Positions 39,141 to 50,493 of a stretch of 64,000 nt of DNA are shown in pieces. This DNA is from Proteromonas lacertae. Its lineage: Eukaryota > Sar > Bigyra > Opalinata > Proteromonadidae. Each line of letters opens with the position of its first letter. Within the stretch, counting starts at the first letter, position 1. The position numbers and the translations under genes were made by a program. The notes beneath the pieces were generated by a model that saw nothing but the letters and a program-made list of their open reading frames with translations, did not search any database and was not told the DNA's origin. The stretch covers positions 62,001 through 126,000 of the forward strand of contig NGBS01000590.1 in NCBI GenBank assembly GCA_002245135.1, read 5' to 3'.

Positions 39141-40689
39141 ATGTTTTACAATAGAATATTGAAATTTAGTAATAAATGTTGGTTTAGTACATCGAAAGAG
39201 ACCATATTTGCATTGTCTTCTGGTAGATTATTTGATGTAATATTCTAGGAATGCCTCCATGTGGTGTATCGATTATCAGATTATCAGGAAATGATTCATT
39301 GAGTATTTTAAAAAGATTTACCAGTTTGAAGAAAGTAAAACCTCAATTCGCTTATTATACTTCAATAAAAGATCCAAAGAGTAGTAAATTAATAGATAAA
39401 GGCTTATGTTTGTATTTTAAACAACCTCATAGTTACACAGGTGAAGATGTAGTTGAATTTCAAGTTCATGGAAGTTCTTCAGTAATTCAAAACCTATTTC
39501 GTCATTTATCAGAAGTTCCGAATTGTCGACCAGCCTACAAAGGAGAATTCACAAAAAGAGCATTTTTAAATAACAAAATGGATTTAACTCAAGTTGAAGG
39601 ATTATATGATTTAATAAATTCATATACAGAACTACAAGGAGAAAATAGTCAAAAGCAATATGGAGGATACTTAAGCGAATTATATAATAAGTGGAGAAAT
39701 GAATTAAAAGAGATGTTAACAATAACTGGAAGTTGTATTGATTTTGGAGAAGAAGAAGATGTAGAAAATATGAATTCATATAAATTACTATTAATTCCAA
39801 AGTATAAATATATATAATATGATATAATAATAGAATTAATAAAATGATAAAAGAAATAAATGATATACTATCAACTTCAAAAGTTGGTGAAATTATTAAA
39901 AATGGTTTGAATATGATATTAATAGGTCCTCCAAATGTAGGTAAAAGTTCATTTTATAATTTATTTTTGCAACATAATTATTCTATAGTTTCTTCAATAA
40001 AAGGTACAACAAGAGATTTAATACGAAATACAATTAGTTTTGAAGGAATTGCAATTAATATTGTTGATACAGCAGGAATATACTCCAATCACTCACAGCA
40101 TTTATCGAAAATAAATGTAATAGAAAAAGAAGGAATAAATCGAACTTTAAATGAGTTAAAGAAAAATTCAATTGATATTCCATTGTTGATATGTGATAGT
40201 GAAAATATGAATATAAATGAATATAATGAATTTAGAGACTTACAAACAAAACCGTGGTGGATAATATATAACAAAATAGATTTATTGAAAGAAAGAAAGA
40301 ACAAAAATAATATAAAAAGTATATTTAATGAGTGGAATGTTTATGATATATTTCCATTATCTTCAAAAACTGGAGAAGGATTGAATGAATTTAAGCACTC
40401 TTTAAAACAATATATTCATTCAAATTTATCTCTAAATCATAACAACAGTGTTAGTTTTGATGATGTGAATAAACATGATACAAACATATTCATCAGTGAA
40501 GAAAGACATAAACATCATTTAAAGCAATGTATAAAGAATTTAGAAGAGTGTTTAGTGAATATGGATAAAATAGAATTATGTAGTTATAATTTGAAAGAGT
40601 GTATGAATAGTATTGGTAGGATTATTGGTGTTATTGATACAGAAGAGATTTTAGATAATATATTTAGTAAATTTTGTATTGGTAAATAA
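39141..40689 (+). CDS. mnmE: mitochondrial tRNA-modification GTPase MnmE/GTPBP3/MSS1
   Basis: Three exons (39141-39222, 39249-39801, 39834-40689; introns 26 and 32 nt) add to 1,491 nt, giving 496 aa. MnmE with MnmG installs the taurinomethyl or carboxymethylaminomethyl group on wobble uridine of mitochondrial tRNAs. The domains are in order. There is a basic leader, then the N-terminal tetrahydrofolate-binding dimer domain (PPCGVSIIRLSG; PHSYTGEDVVEFQVHGS). A helical domain follows, with the Ras-like GTPase inserted in it: G1 GPPNVGKSS at about residue 243, G2 GTTRD, G3 DTAG, and G4 NKID. The C-terminus ends exactly in FCIGK, the family hallmark; its Cys is needed for the modification. The first intron is defined by restoring the SSGMPPCGVS junction. 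The gene looks fully functional. Confidence 0.93.
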
Positions 40690-40755
40690 GTTATATATTT
40701 TTATTGTTGTTTTTACATATAATAATGAAATATAAGTGAAATAAAAGAATATTAT

Positions 40756-42848
40756 TTAGTTTATATGAGAAACTGATATTAATTCAACTGAAGAATCTTT
40801 ATCAAATAAAGCACAATAAGGATATAATGGAAAAGGTAAATCTTCAACAAGTAAAACAGGAGATGAATTATTATGACTAATCCAGAATTCTCTTTTATTC
40901 ATATCAACAATCATTTCATATATTAAACCATTTGCATGATTATCGAACCTTGGATATTTATTAACAACTCTTCCAATATCACAAACTGTAAATGCTAAAT
41001 CATAACCACATGTTGTTTTTTGCTTTGTTATGTCATTATCTGAATAGGTATTATTAGTTGATAAACCTAATACACAACTATTATATTTCTTTTTATACTT
41101 ATGTATTTTATATTTGATATGATATACTCCTTTTTCCATATTCAAATTTAAATAACAATGATTCTTAGAACCGTCTGTATTTGTAATGAATTTTCCATCA
41201 CCATAAACTCTCATGCCAATGCTTTTATTTAAGTTAGTGAAATTTACTTCTTGAATATTAACTGATATTTTAAACTGCTTTTCACTTACACTATTTTTAC
41301 ATTCAATTATATAGTCTTTCTTTTTAAAACTCGCTTCTACTTTTCCATGAATTATTCCACTTTCTTTATCTATTATTATTCCATCTGGTAAAGATGGATG
41401 AATTGAAAATTCACATGTTTCTCCATCGAATGAAGGAATAATTGAGATTTGTTCATATAATAGAAATATATATTCTGATTGGGGATATGAAAAAGATGTA
41501 ATTATTTTTTTTTCAATTTGCTTTAATACTTCTTCATTTGTAATAATTTTTTTCATCTCTTCCTTTTCTTCTAAACTCAGTTTCATTTCCTGAATATATT
41601 CGATTAACAACTCTTTGGATTTGGAATTTTGATAATGATCTTCATTGATTATTCTATACAATACCTCTCTTCCACATTTCTCTTCTATTATTGAAATATT
41701 CTTTTTGCTATCAATGTATAAACATAAACATTTTAATGATTTGTTTCTTTTAGTGTCATTGTATTCATTACATAACTTACATAATATAACTTGTTTATCA
41801 ATATTTTCGATAGTTAAATTTTTGTATTCTATTATCATTACTACTATTTCTGTCATTTTTAATTTACCTATTCCAAGCAAAAACCATATAATATGTATGA
41901 TTTCTTCTTTTGTCATTTTGTCTAATATTTTTATCTCTTCATTCACAGAATTTCATTTCATAATTCTTTTCATAAAAATTATTGATGATTAAATCTTGCA
42001 TTTTTTTGTCTTTTATCTTATATAAATCTATATAATTATAAGAATTATTCTCTCTCAACTTTATATTCATATCTCTTAATAGTTTCTTTATCTTATCTTT
42101 TAATTCATTATTTTTAACCATCCTACTATCAATACATTCTTCAATTAAACATGTAAAATTATCTTTTAACTCTTCATTATTATCATTCTTTTTGAACTTA
42201 TACCACTTTAATAATCTCTTTAATAACCATGTTTGATTTCGTATTATCACATCTCCCATATTTAATAATTCATACAAATTGTCTATTTCTAACATCATTA
42301 AATATTTATCTATTTTAACACAAGCGCTATTATATTATATATACTATCATATAAATATTTATATCCTCTCTTCTCGAATTCTATCATTCTCAATTCTTCG
42401 ATCTCTTTAATACACCCAGGAAAAACATTACATATATGATTTAATTTTAGAAATATACCATCCTCGTTATTGCTCTTTATAAAATCATAGCATTCATTTT
42501 TTATTTCTTCGTCTTCATAACACAAACAGAACATTAAGATTTCACAGACATTTACTTTACTTATATTCAGATCACCACCACTGTAGTATTTCTCCATCTC
42601 ATAATAGCCAATTTCTTCTATTTCTTCATATAACTCTAAAACTCCTTCAAATCTTTCATCTTCTAATATTTTCTTTAGAGTTTTGTTGCCACTTGCTAAT
42701 ACAGACTTTACTGAGGTAAATACACTATCTCTCAGCTTCACTTTCACATCACCATAACCATTTTCTACCAGTTTTCGACACAATCTATTACATAACAATT
42801 ATAATCATACCCCCTTTCTTTTGCATATTTATTCTCTACAGCTATCAT
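40756..42848 (-). CDS. BTB-BACK protein with putative Ig and SPRY/B30.2 domains (copy 2)
   Basis: The exons are 42811-42848 (38 nt, MIAVENKYAKERG), 42345-42784 and 40756-42309. The domain order is as in the copy at 2712-4841: BTB beginning LCRKLVENGYGDVKVKLRD, BACK, charged linker, He_PIG-like module (NPSLPDGIIIDKESGIIHGK is the homologous stretch, here HPSLPDG) and SPRY (YEMIVDMNKREFWISHNNSS). It differs from copies 1 and 3 in two introns. It has an extra 35-nt intron at 42310-42344 within KYLYDNKYL. It lacks the one that the others carry before EKRT.LERLC. Near 41950-41953 the frame slips by one base (exon sum one over a multiple of three). A 25-nt GTGAAT...TTAG intron would also mend the frame, but that stretch is homologous to coding sequence in the other copies. 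Confidence 0.75.
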
Positions 42849-43093
42849 ATAGTGTAAATTCACTCAAAAACTGTATTTGATAATAAAGTTTGAAAATAAA
42901 TTTGGCTTGTTTGTCAAAATAGAATTTAAAATGTTTAATATTGAAAGATATAAGCCTTATGTAAATAAAATGAGGGTAAATACTCGTTATGTTATTATAT
43001 ATGAAATGATATGATCATTTAAATACCTAGAACATATGAATTAGAATATATATTACTCAAACTACAACAAATAACGTTATTACAACGATAATG

Positions 43094-43590
43094 TTAATTT
43101 TGATGTGAAACTGATAATAATTCTTTAACAAGTAAAACAGGAGATGAATTATTATGATTTATCCAAAATTCTCTTTTATTCATATCAATATGAAGTAATA
43201 TCTTCATTTTTACCATTAAATAGATAATAGTTACATGTTATTGATTGTTTATAAATATCATCACTACAATAGTCTTAATGTAATCTTTATATTTCCTCAA
43301 CAAATACTGATCATAGTAACACATACAAAATGAAAGTATTTTACAACATTCTTTTCATTCATATCAATTGCATCACCACTGTAATATTTCTCAATCTCAA
43401 GAAATGAGTAAATATCACAACCATCAAATAACTCTAAACAACCATCGATTTTTTCATCTTCTAATTACTTTTTATACGTTTAATTATCATGAATTAAAAA
43501 TAATTTTACACACATGACTTCTTTCCTTTCAATTAACACTTTCAAATCACCAAATCCTTCATTCACTAACTCTCGTCCTAGTCTATTCAT
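43094..43590 (-). pseudogene. decayed, internally deleted BTB-SPRY relic
   Basis: The reverse strand begins MNRLGRELVNEGFGDLKV, plainly the BTB start of the neighbouring family. It keeps a recognisable EIEKYYSGDAIDMNEKNVV segment and ends with MNKREFWINHNNSSPVLLVK and LLSVSHQN, the last strands of SPRY. BACK, the linker and the Ig-like module are missing, and several in-frame stops and frame changes separate the pieces. About 500 bp remain of a 2-kb gene. It sits just upstream of copy 2 in the same orientation, so it is probably the remains of a tandem duplicate. Confidence 0.75.
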
Positions 43591-43744
43591 AATATATATT
43601 ATAATAATAAAATAATGCCTATTTAAACCAAATTCAGCATTTATTAATTTCATTTTTGATAATATATCCGTTACTTTTAATACACTTCAATTTTGTATTT
43701 CAAAATAAATCACAAACAAATATAATTATAAATATACAAATAAT

Positions 43745-45327
43745 TTAAAACATTGTAGAAGATCTACTAGGTGTAGGAATTTGACTATTCGAATTACTAA
43801 ATGAAAAAGGCACTCCAGATACCATGGTAATATTCGGAGGTAATTGTTTTATCAAGCAATGCCTTTCTTCACTCAAATTCTTTATTTTAGAAAACATTTC
43901 ACTTATTCTGTCCACCTTTGGTTCTTGCGTTGTTGTTTTTAAAATAGGAATTGGTTCTGGAACAACATAAGGATATTCATTTAATCTATTATTCTTATCA
44001 ATCACTCTTTCACCTTTTCTTCTATCTAATTCACATTCTAACGACAATACTTTACTCTCTAGTTGGTTTATATAAGTATTTCTTAATTCTAAATCTTTTC
44101 CATTTGAATTTATTTCGTTATTTAAATCATTTATTTTCTTTTTTAACTCTTCTTTTTCTATTGATAATTTCTCAACTTCTTCTAATGACATGTTATATTC
44201 TCTTTCTAAATTTTCTAATTTTATTTCACTTCGTTTTACTTCATTTTGACATCTTTCTAATTCAGATAGTACATTCTGTTTATTATCTTCGAAATTATTA
44301 TAATTCTGTTTCATTGTTGAATTTACTCCATAAACAAGTTCATAATTTGATCTTAGCTTAGACATTTCTTCTTTTAATACAGAAATTTCTAGATTTTTCT
44401 GTTTTATTTCATTGGTTAATAATTCACATTTTTGTACTATTACTTTGTATTCATCATTTATATTTTCTCTATCACTGAATCTATTCTGAGCTAGTTTTGT
44501 TTTTTCTGAAATTTCATATGTTAATTTTTCATTAGAAGATTTTAATATTTGATTTTCATTTTTCAATTCTTCAATTTGTTGTCGAGCTACTCTCATTATC
44601 TCATTATTTCTTGTCTCCTTTTCTGAAATATATGTTTTATATTTCAATTTTATATCACTTATAAAAGTATTTAGCTGTTTTATTCCATTCTCTTGGTTTT
44701 TACATATTTTTTTTAATTTTTCATTTTCTGATTTAAATTTTTCTAGTGATACTGTTAAATTTGTTTGGATTTTATTTTGTGTTTCTTTAGCTATAATTCT
44801 TTCTTGGCTATTCAAATTTCTTTCTTCTTTTATCGCATGTTGATAATTTTGAACATCGATTGATAATTGTTTATTCATTGATTCTAATTGGATTATTTGT
44901 TGCTTTAATTGGTTAATTTCTTCTGCAGAGGATGATTTACTATAACATAAAACATATTATTATTATAAATATACTCATTGTTATGTGTAGATTGAGAATT
45001 TGATAATTGTTCTCTAAGTAGTTTATTATCTTGTCTTAATAGTGTTATTTGATTAATTGATGATTTAAATTCCATTTCACTTTCTGTAATTTGTAACTGA
45101 TAGGAATTTATAACAGATTGAAACTGATCAATGTATTCACACAAATTTTCAATTCGATTAACTAATTCTACATTTTTATTATTCAATTCTGATATTTTTT
45201 CTTTGTCATTCTGTACAATCTCTGAATAACTTTGATTCTGCGAATGAAGTATTGAATTTTTGTATATTAAATTTTCAATAGCTAATGCTTGTGTTCTAAC
45301 TGTTGCTTGCAGTTTTAATTTATCCAT
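43745..45327 (-). CDS. coiled-coil protein, two exons
   Basis: The exons are 44975-45327 and 43745-44939, separated by a 35-nt intron. They add to 1,548 nt, giving 515 aa. From the start MDKLKLQATVRTQALAIENL, nearly the whole protein is heptad coiled coil (for example IENLCEYIDQFQSVINSYQL, LENLEREYNMSLEEVEKLS). A shorter non-coiled C-terminus follows, with Pro/Ser (PYVVPEPIPILKTTTQEPK and SQIPTPSRSSTMF at the end). There is no signal or membrane segment. It is likely a cytoskeletal, centrosomal or basal-body component; no specific family is recognised. It is not a fragment of the giant coiled-coil gene at 17889-25962, since the two share no obvious sequence beyond composition. Confidence 0.8.
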
Positions 45328-45521
45328 TGTTGTGAAAAATGAAAAAGAAATATTCAAACTGTTAGCTTGATCAAAAAAGCTTGTTCAAAATAGATTTAAA
45401 TTCATCCTTTTATTTATTATAGAAATAGAATAGCTTGCAAATATCCCTAAAAAAATCAATTATATAAATAAATACATCATTCTAAACGATAAATGTATTC
45501 TTCATGAAATACTATATTAAA

Positions 45522-46699
45522 TTAAATTGCAGCAGCTTGCTCAGTACAGGCAGTACCATAATATCCAGTAAAACAGTTACAAATACCAGTAGTTGTATCA
45601 CATATTCCATTGCCAGAACAAGGCTGAGGAGTAGTTCCAACATTTTCATAATCAACCACAAACTTACCAGCTCCTAACTCAGGAATTGTTTTAACTATTT
45701 CCAATGGTTTCCATTTTACTTCATTTCCACTTCTACTTACTCCATTATCATCAACTAATAGATCGAGCTGAGTAAGTCCATGAAAACCCATTGCTCTTTT
45801 ACCTCCAGGGTATTTATTCTCATCTTCTAAATCATTATATGTTATAAATATTATATTATTCTGTTTCCCAGTTTGTTGATCTCCAAATGTTATTGTTATT
45901 CTGATTATATTTAATTGATGAATAATCTCTATATTCTTTATATCAATTATACCTATCGGTAGTCTTTCGATCACATCATACCAACCAAATATTTTGTTAT
46001 TTTTATGATATACACCTTCTTTACTAACTTTTACTATATCAAATGCATCAGAATACCAAACATTTCCATTAAAATCAGTATATTCAAAATAAACCATAGT
46101 ATTGCTCATTTTGTCAATATCTGTTATATCGGATAAAGTAGTCAATGTTATTATTTGAGAAGAAGAAGATAATGATGAATCTATTGATAGTCCAGTTGGA
46201 CACTTCTTTTCACTACAATCATAACCACTATATTCACCATCACATACACAACCATAACTATGATCTATTAACCACTCTTTATTGTTATTATTTTCATCTA
46301 ATTCTATTCTTTGACTTGTTCTATCTTTTGAATTTAAATATTTGAATGATGTACAAATACCATGTCCATTACATTCGTTTGGACAACTTAAACGGTGGCA
46401 AGCTGCGCCACTATAACCTGAATAACATTCACATACCCCTGTCTCTCTATTACACTTACCTTGACCAGAACATTCTACTAAATCTGAACCTTTCATATTA
46501 TCCATTAATGATATGTCATAAGGGCATGTTCCTAAATACATTATACAATAGAAATTATACTCAAAGAACAATCTGATTCAATAAAGCCAGGAAAACAAAT
46601 ACAATTACCAGAACTACTACAGGTTCCATGTCCATTACATAAATTAGGACAATATGAATATATAACTATCAAAAGAAAGAAGAAAAAGAGTAATTTCAT
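45522..46699 (-). CDS. secreted EGF-module protein, probable mastigoneme/SIG1-like family (copy 2)
   Basis: The exons are 46561-46699 and 45522-46531, with a 29-nt intron, giving 382 aa. The signal peptide (MKLLFFFFLLIVIYS) is followed by an EGF module (CPNLCNGHGTCSSSGNCICF). Further modules are CSGQGKCNRETGVCECYSGY and CPNECNGHGIC...CVCDGEYSGYDC. A beta-rich region of about 150 residues follows, then the last module CSGNGICDTTTGICNCFTGY, ending CTEQAAAI. The final module with a short Q-A-A tail is like the ends of stramenopile mastigoneme/SIG1 proteins. The intron interrupts the same place as in copy 1 (CSL|RTCP), so the two genes are true paralogues. They differ in length mainly because copy 1 carries a long extra beta-rich insert after the first module. 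The mastigoneme assignment is inference; a generic adhesive EGF protein is the alternative. Confidence 0.78.
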
Positions 46700-46847
46700 A
46701 ATTATGAAACGGATAAATTTCTAATAAGTTAATGTATTTCTTAATTAATTGCTTAGATGGGGCAATATCATCTATATTTACATCCAATACAAAAGTATTT
46801 GAATTAATTAAAATTTATAGATAAAAGAAAAAGATATTATATTACCA

Positions 46848-47649
46848 ATGAGATTAAAAGGGAAGATCAGAAAATATATAAACATTGATGATATGAAAGA
46901 AAAAAGAATATTAAATTTTTTGGAACAGAACTCATTGTTGGATTGTATTTCATCTCTTGTTTGTTTTTTTCAAGTAGAAATAATCAGAGGTAATAGAATG
47001 ATATTAGATAGAATCTATTACATAAGAGATTTAGAAGAGGTAATTTACAGTGAATGCTTTTCAGATTGTGAAATATGTGTTATAATATGTAAAATTTGTG
47101 ATATATTGATGATATTAAATGAATATGATGTAGTGGTATATAACTTGAAGAGTTCAAACATAATAATCGACAATGAAAAAGTAAAAATATGCGATTTGTT
47201 GCTAAATACTTTGAGAAAAGAGAATGGAATATATGATATAAATTTTAGATCTCCTGAAGAGATAAATGGTTTTAAATGTAATGAAAGAAGCGTAGTTTGG
47301 TCAATTGGCTGTATATTATTGATGCTGAAATTATTCAAGTATTTTTATGAATATAATATAATATATAATATGAATAGATAGTGGGATGAGTGAGAATGGG
47401 TTAAAAATGTTGATAGAAAGATTAAAAAATTATAAACCACTGGAAAAGATAGATATATCAAGAAAGGAACTAGATGAAAGAGAATTAACAATGATGAGAG
47501 GAAATAAAGAATTGTTTTATTTTTTAGATGAATTATCCATTACACTAGAAAATATGCATAAATGTGAATTGGAATCATTGTTAGAAACATTTTCATTAAT
47601 TGGATTAATAAAAACAAATGGAATATTAGTAGAAGAAAAAAAAAGATAG
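46848..47649 (+). pseudogene. pseudokinase-LRR paralogue with internal deletion
   Basis: The first part (46848 to about 47330) matches the pseudokinase at 16631-17794 almost motif for motif: YNLKSSNIIIDNEKVKICDL, INFRSPEEINGFKCNERSVV and WSIG. The last part (47395-47649) matches its LRR tail (GMSENGLKMLIERLKNYKPL; ISRKELDERELTMM). The segment in between, corresponding to about 17270-17440 with the first repeats, is missing. Joining through the conserved GTAT...ATAG intron (about 47341-47381) leads straight into a stop. As written it can only make the 170-odd-residue kinase-like part. It may be a pseudogene or a truncated but expressed variant. It lies directly upstream of BTB-SPRY copy 3 in the same orientation. 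Confidence 0.6.
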
Positions 47650-48142
47650 TATCAAAAGATTTATTCAATATTTATTTATGTCTTCCTTTCTGTCCTTTTA
47701 CCAACACTATAACCTGTGTAATTGAACCAACAAATGATTTATTAATTTATTCCAATATTTACTGTTTAACATAATTACTGAAATATACAAATGTAGAGAT
47801 ATTTCTATACATCATTCACATATATTGCACTACAAGCTAAATTTTCTATCTATATCTCTTATATCTTCTAGAAACATCCAATTACATCAAAAAAATATAA
47901 ATTATCATCAATAACATATTCATATTACATTTCACTATACACAACACAAACTAACAATAAAACTTAACATTCATCATTTATATTATCATACCATATACAA
48001 TATGCAAAAATAGATCAGAATATAGTATTATTGTCTTCATCTTACCTTCTGCACTTGAATTAAATTACATTTTAAGTTTTGGGTTATTCAAAATTTTGAT
48101 AAAAATCAAATTTCGTTATTTTTGTTTTATATTCACATAAAG
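47650..48142. other. upstream region of BTB-SPRY copy 3
   Basis: About 490 bp without a gene. From about 47823 it is the inverted counterpart of 4842-5167, with clear but imperfect matches (for example around TATATCTCTTATATCTTCTA). The left 170 bp show nothing. Confidence 0.55.
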
Positions 48143-50250
48143 ATGATAATAAAAGTGAATAAAGCATAAGAGAAGATGGGTATTTAATATATTTATTTTT
48201 ATGATAGATTATGTCGAAAACTGGTCGAAAGTGGTTTTGGTGATATAGAAGTGAAGATTGGAGATAATCGAATAATGTCAATCAAGTCAATTCTAGTGAA
48301 TGGAAATGAAACTGTAAAGAAACTGTTGTTAGATGGTGAGTTTGTTGGAGTTTTAGAGTTATATGAAGAAATCGAAGAAATCGGCTATTATGAGATGGAG
48401 AAATACTACAGTGGTGGTGAACTGATAATCAGTAAAGAGAGTGTGTGTGAAGTGTTGATGTTTTGTTTATGTTATTGTGAAAAAGAGATAATAAATGATT
48501 GTTATGAATTTGTGAAGAATAATATAGATGATGAAGTATTAATGAAATTAATTCATATATGTAATGTATTTGGTGGATGTTTGAGAGAGATAGAAGAATT
48601 GAAAAATATGGAAATAGAAAAGCGAGGATATAAATATTTATATAAGAATGAATATTTGTTGAGATTAGAAATGAATAATTTGATTGAGATATTAAATATG
48701 AGAGATGTGATAATAGTGAATGAGTTATGGTTATTAAATCGCTTATTAGAATGGTATAAATTCCAAAAGAATAAGAATGATAATAAAGAGATGCAATTGA
48801 TAGAAGAAGATATTGATTGTGAAAAGATAAAAGAGAAAGAGATAGAAAAAGAGAATAAAGAAATGTTGAAAGAAATGAAAATAGAATTAAAGAAAAATGA
48901 ATGTAAAAATCATATAGAAATATATTTAATAAAAGATGAGAGAATTCAAAATGTAATAATCAACAATTACAATGAAGATAATGAAGAAGAAGACTTTAAT
49001 GAAGAAGAAAGAAGAATATTGGATAAAATGAAAGAAGAAGAATTGAATGATGAAATAATGTGTATATTAGAAATGAATAATATAAAAATGACCGAAATAG
49101 TATTGATGATAATGAAATATAAAAATGTAAAAATGGAAAGTATAAATACTAAAAATATATTTAAATAGAATATATCTCAAATATCGAAAAGAGAACTATG
49201 TTGGATAGATTATGTATGGAATATAATGAGAATAAAAGAAATCGAACAATGAAATGTTTATGTTTGTTTGTTGATGATAGAAAGAATATTTCAATAATAG
49301 AAGAAGTATGTGGAAAAGAGATTCTTTTTAGAATATTGAATGAAGATAATAATTTAAACTCCAAATCTAAAGAATTATTAATCAAATATATAAAAGAAAT
49401 TAAATTGAGTTTTGAAGAAGAAGAAGAAATGATAAAAATAATGAAAAATAAAGAATTATTGGAAGAATTAAAAACAAAAGAAATCACATCATTTTCATAT
49501 CCTCAATTAGAATATTTATTTGGATTAAATGAAGAAATATCAATAATTCCATCATTTGCTGGAAATCGATGTGAATTTTCAATCAATCCTTCATTATCTG
49601 ATGGTTTAATGATTAATAAAGAAAATGGAATAATTCATGGAAAAATAGAAAAAGAAATTGAAAAGAAAGGATATGAAATAAGTTGTAAGAATATTGTAAA
49701 TGAAAAGAAATTCAAAATATCATTAGAATTTGTTGATATAAAATTCACAGAATTAAACAAAGGTTATGGAATAGAAGTATCAGATAATGGGAAAATAATT
49801 ACTAATAGATTCTATGATCATCGTCATTGTTATTTGAATTTGAAAATGGAAAATGGAATTTATCATATCAAATATAAATTTCATCAAAATGGAAGTGAAT
49901 ATGATAGTATAATGTTAGGATTATCAACTGATAATACATATTCTGCAATTAATATTTATTATCAATCAACAACATGTAATTATTATGCATGGAATAGTAA
50001 AAGTCAAGATATTAATGATTATTGTCATATTGGAAGAATTGTTAATAAAAATCCAAATTTCAACAATCATGGAGATGGTTCAATTTATGAAGTGATTGTT
50101 GATATGAATAAAAGAGAATTTTGGATAAGTCATAATGATTCATATCCTGTTTTACTTGTTAAAGATTTACTCTCACCATTATATCCTTATGCTTCAGTTT
50201 GTGGAATTAAAACATCAATTGGATTATTATCAGTTTCACATCAAAATTAA
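47823..50250 (+). repeat. right arm of a dispersed inverted duplication
   Basis: Reverse-complement partner of 2712-5167, covering the BTB-SPRY gene and its 5' flank. The coding parts are much more alike than the flank. Confidence 0.75.
48143..50250 (+). CDS. BTB-BACK-Ig-SPRY protein (copy 3), start exon one base short
   Basis: The exons, by homology to copy 1, are 48143-48179 (37 nt), 48208-49139 and 49169-50250. The first exon has AATAAAGC where copy 1 has AATAAAAGC, so the ATG runs into a stop after eight codons. With the missing A the gene would encode about 684 aa, with BTB (LCRKLVESGFGDIEVKIGD), BACK, linker, He_PIG-like module and SPRY all intact and about 90% alike to copy 1. The linker has small in-frame deletions, and exon 3 contains SIMLGLSTDNTYSAINIYYQ where copy 1 has a slightly different string. 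Intron 2 (29 nt) is base-identical to that of copy 1, so the duplication is recent. If the slip is real, translation could only begin at an internal Met such as 48251, losing the first BTB strand. Confidence 0.7.
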
Positions 50251-50493
50251 TCATCTTTCCATATATATTGTTTATGTATTGTATAGTATTTGATTCTTAT
50301 TTCACTTTAATGATGAATTAAATTAGAAGAAGATGTGAGTATATTCTCAAACTACTATAAACCTTTCGATTATTTTTGATATTTCTTTTTATTAAAACAA
50401 TTATGAAATGATATTTTTAATACAAAATGTTATTTTCCCAAATATACAATATTCATAAAATAAAATCATAAATAATGGATTAAACAACAATTT

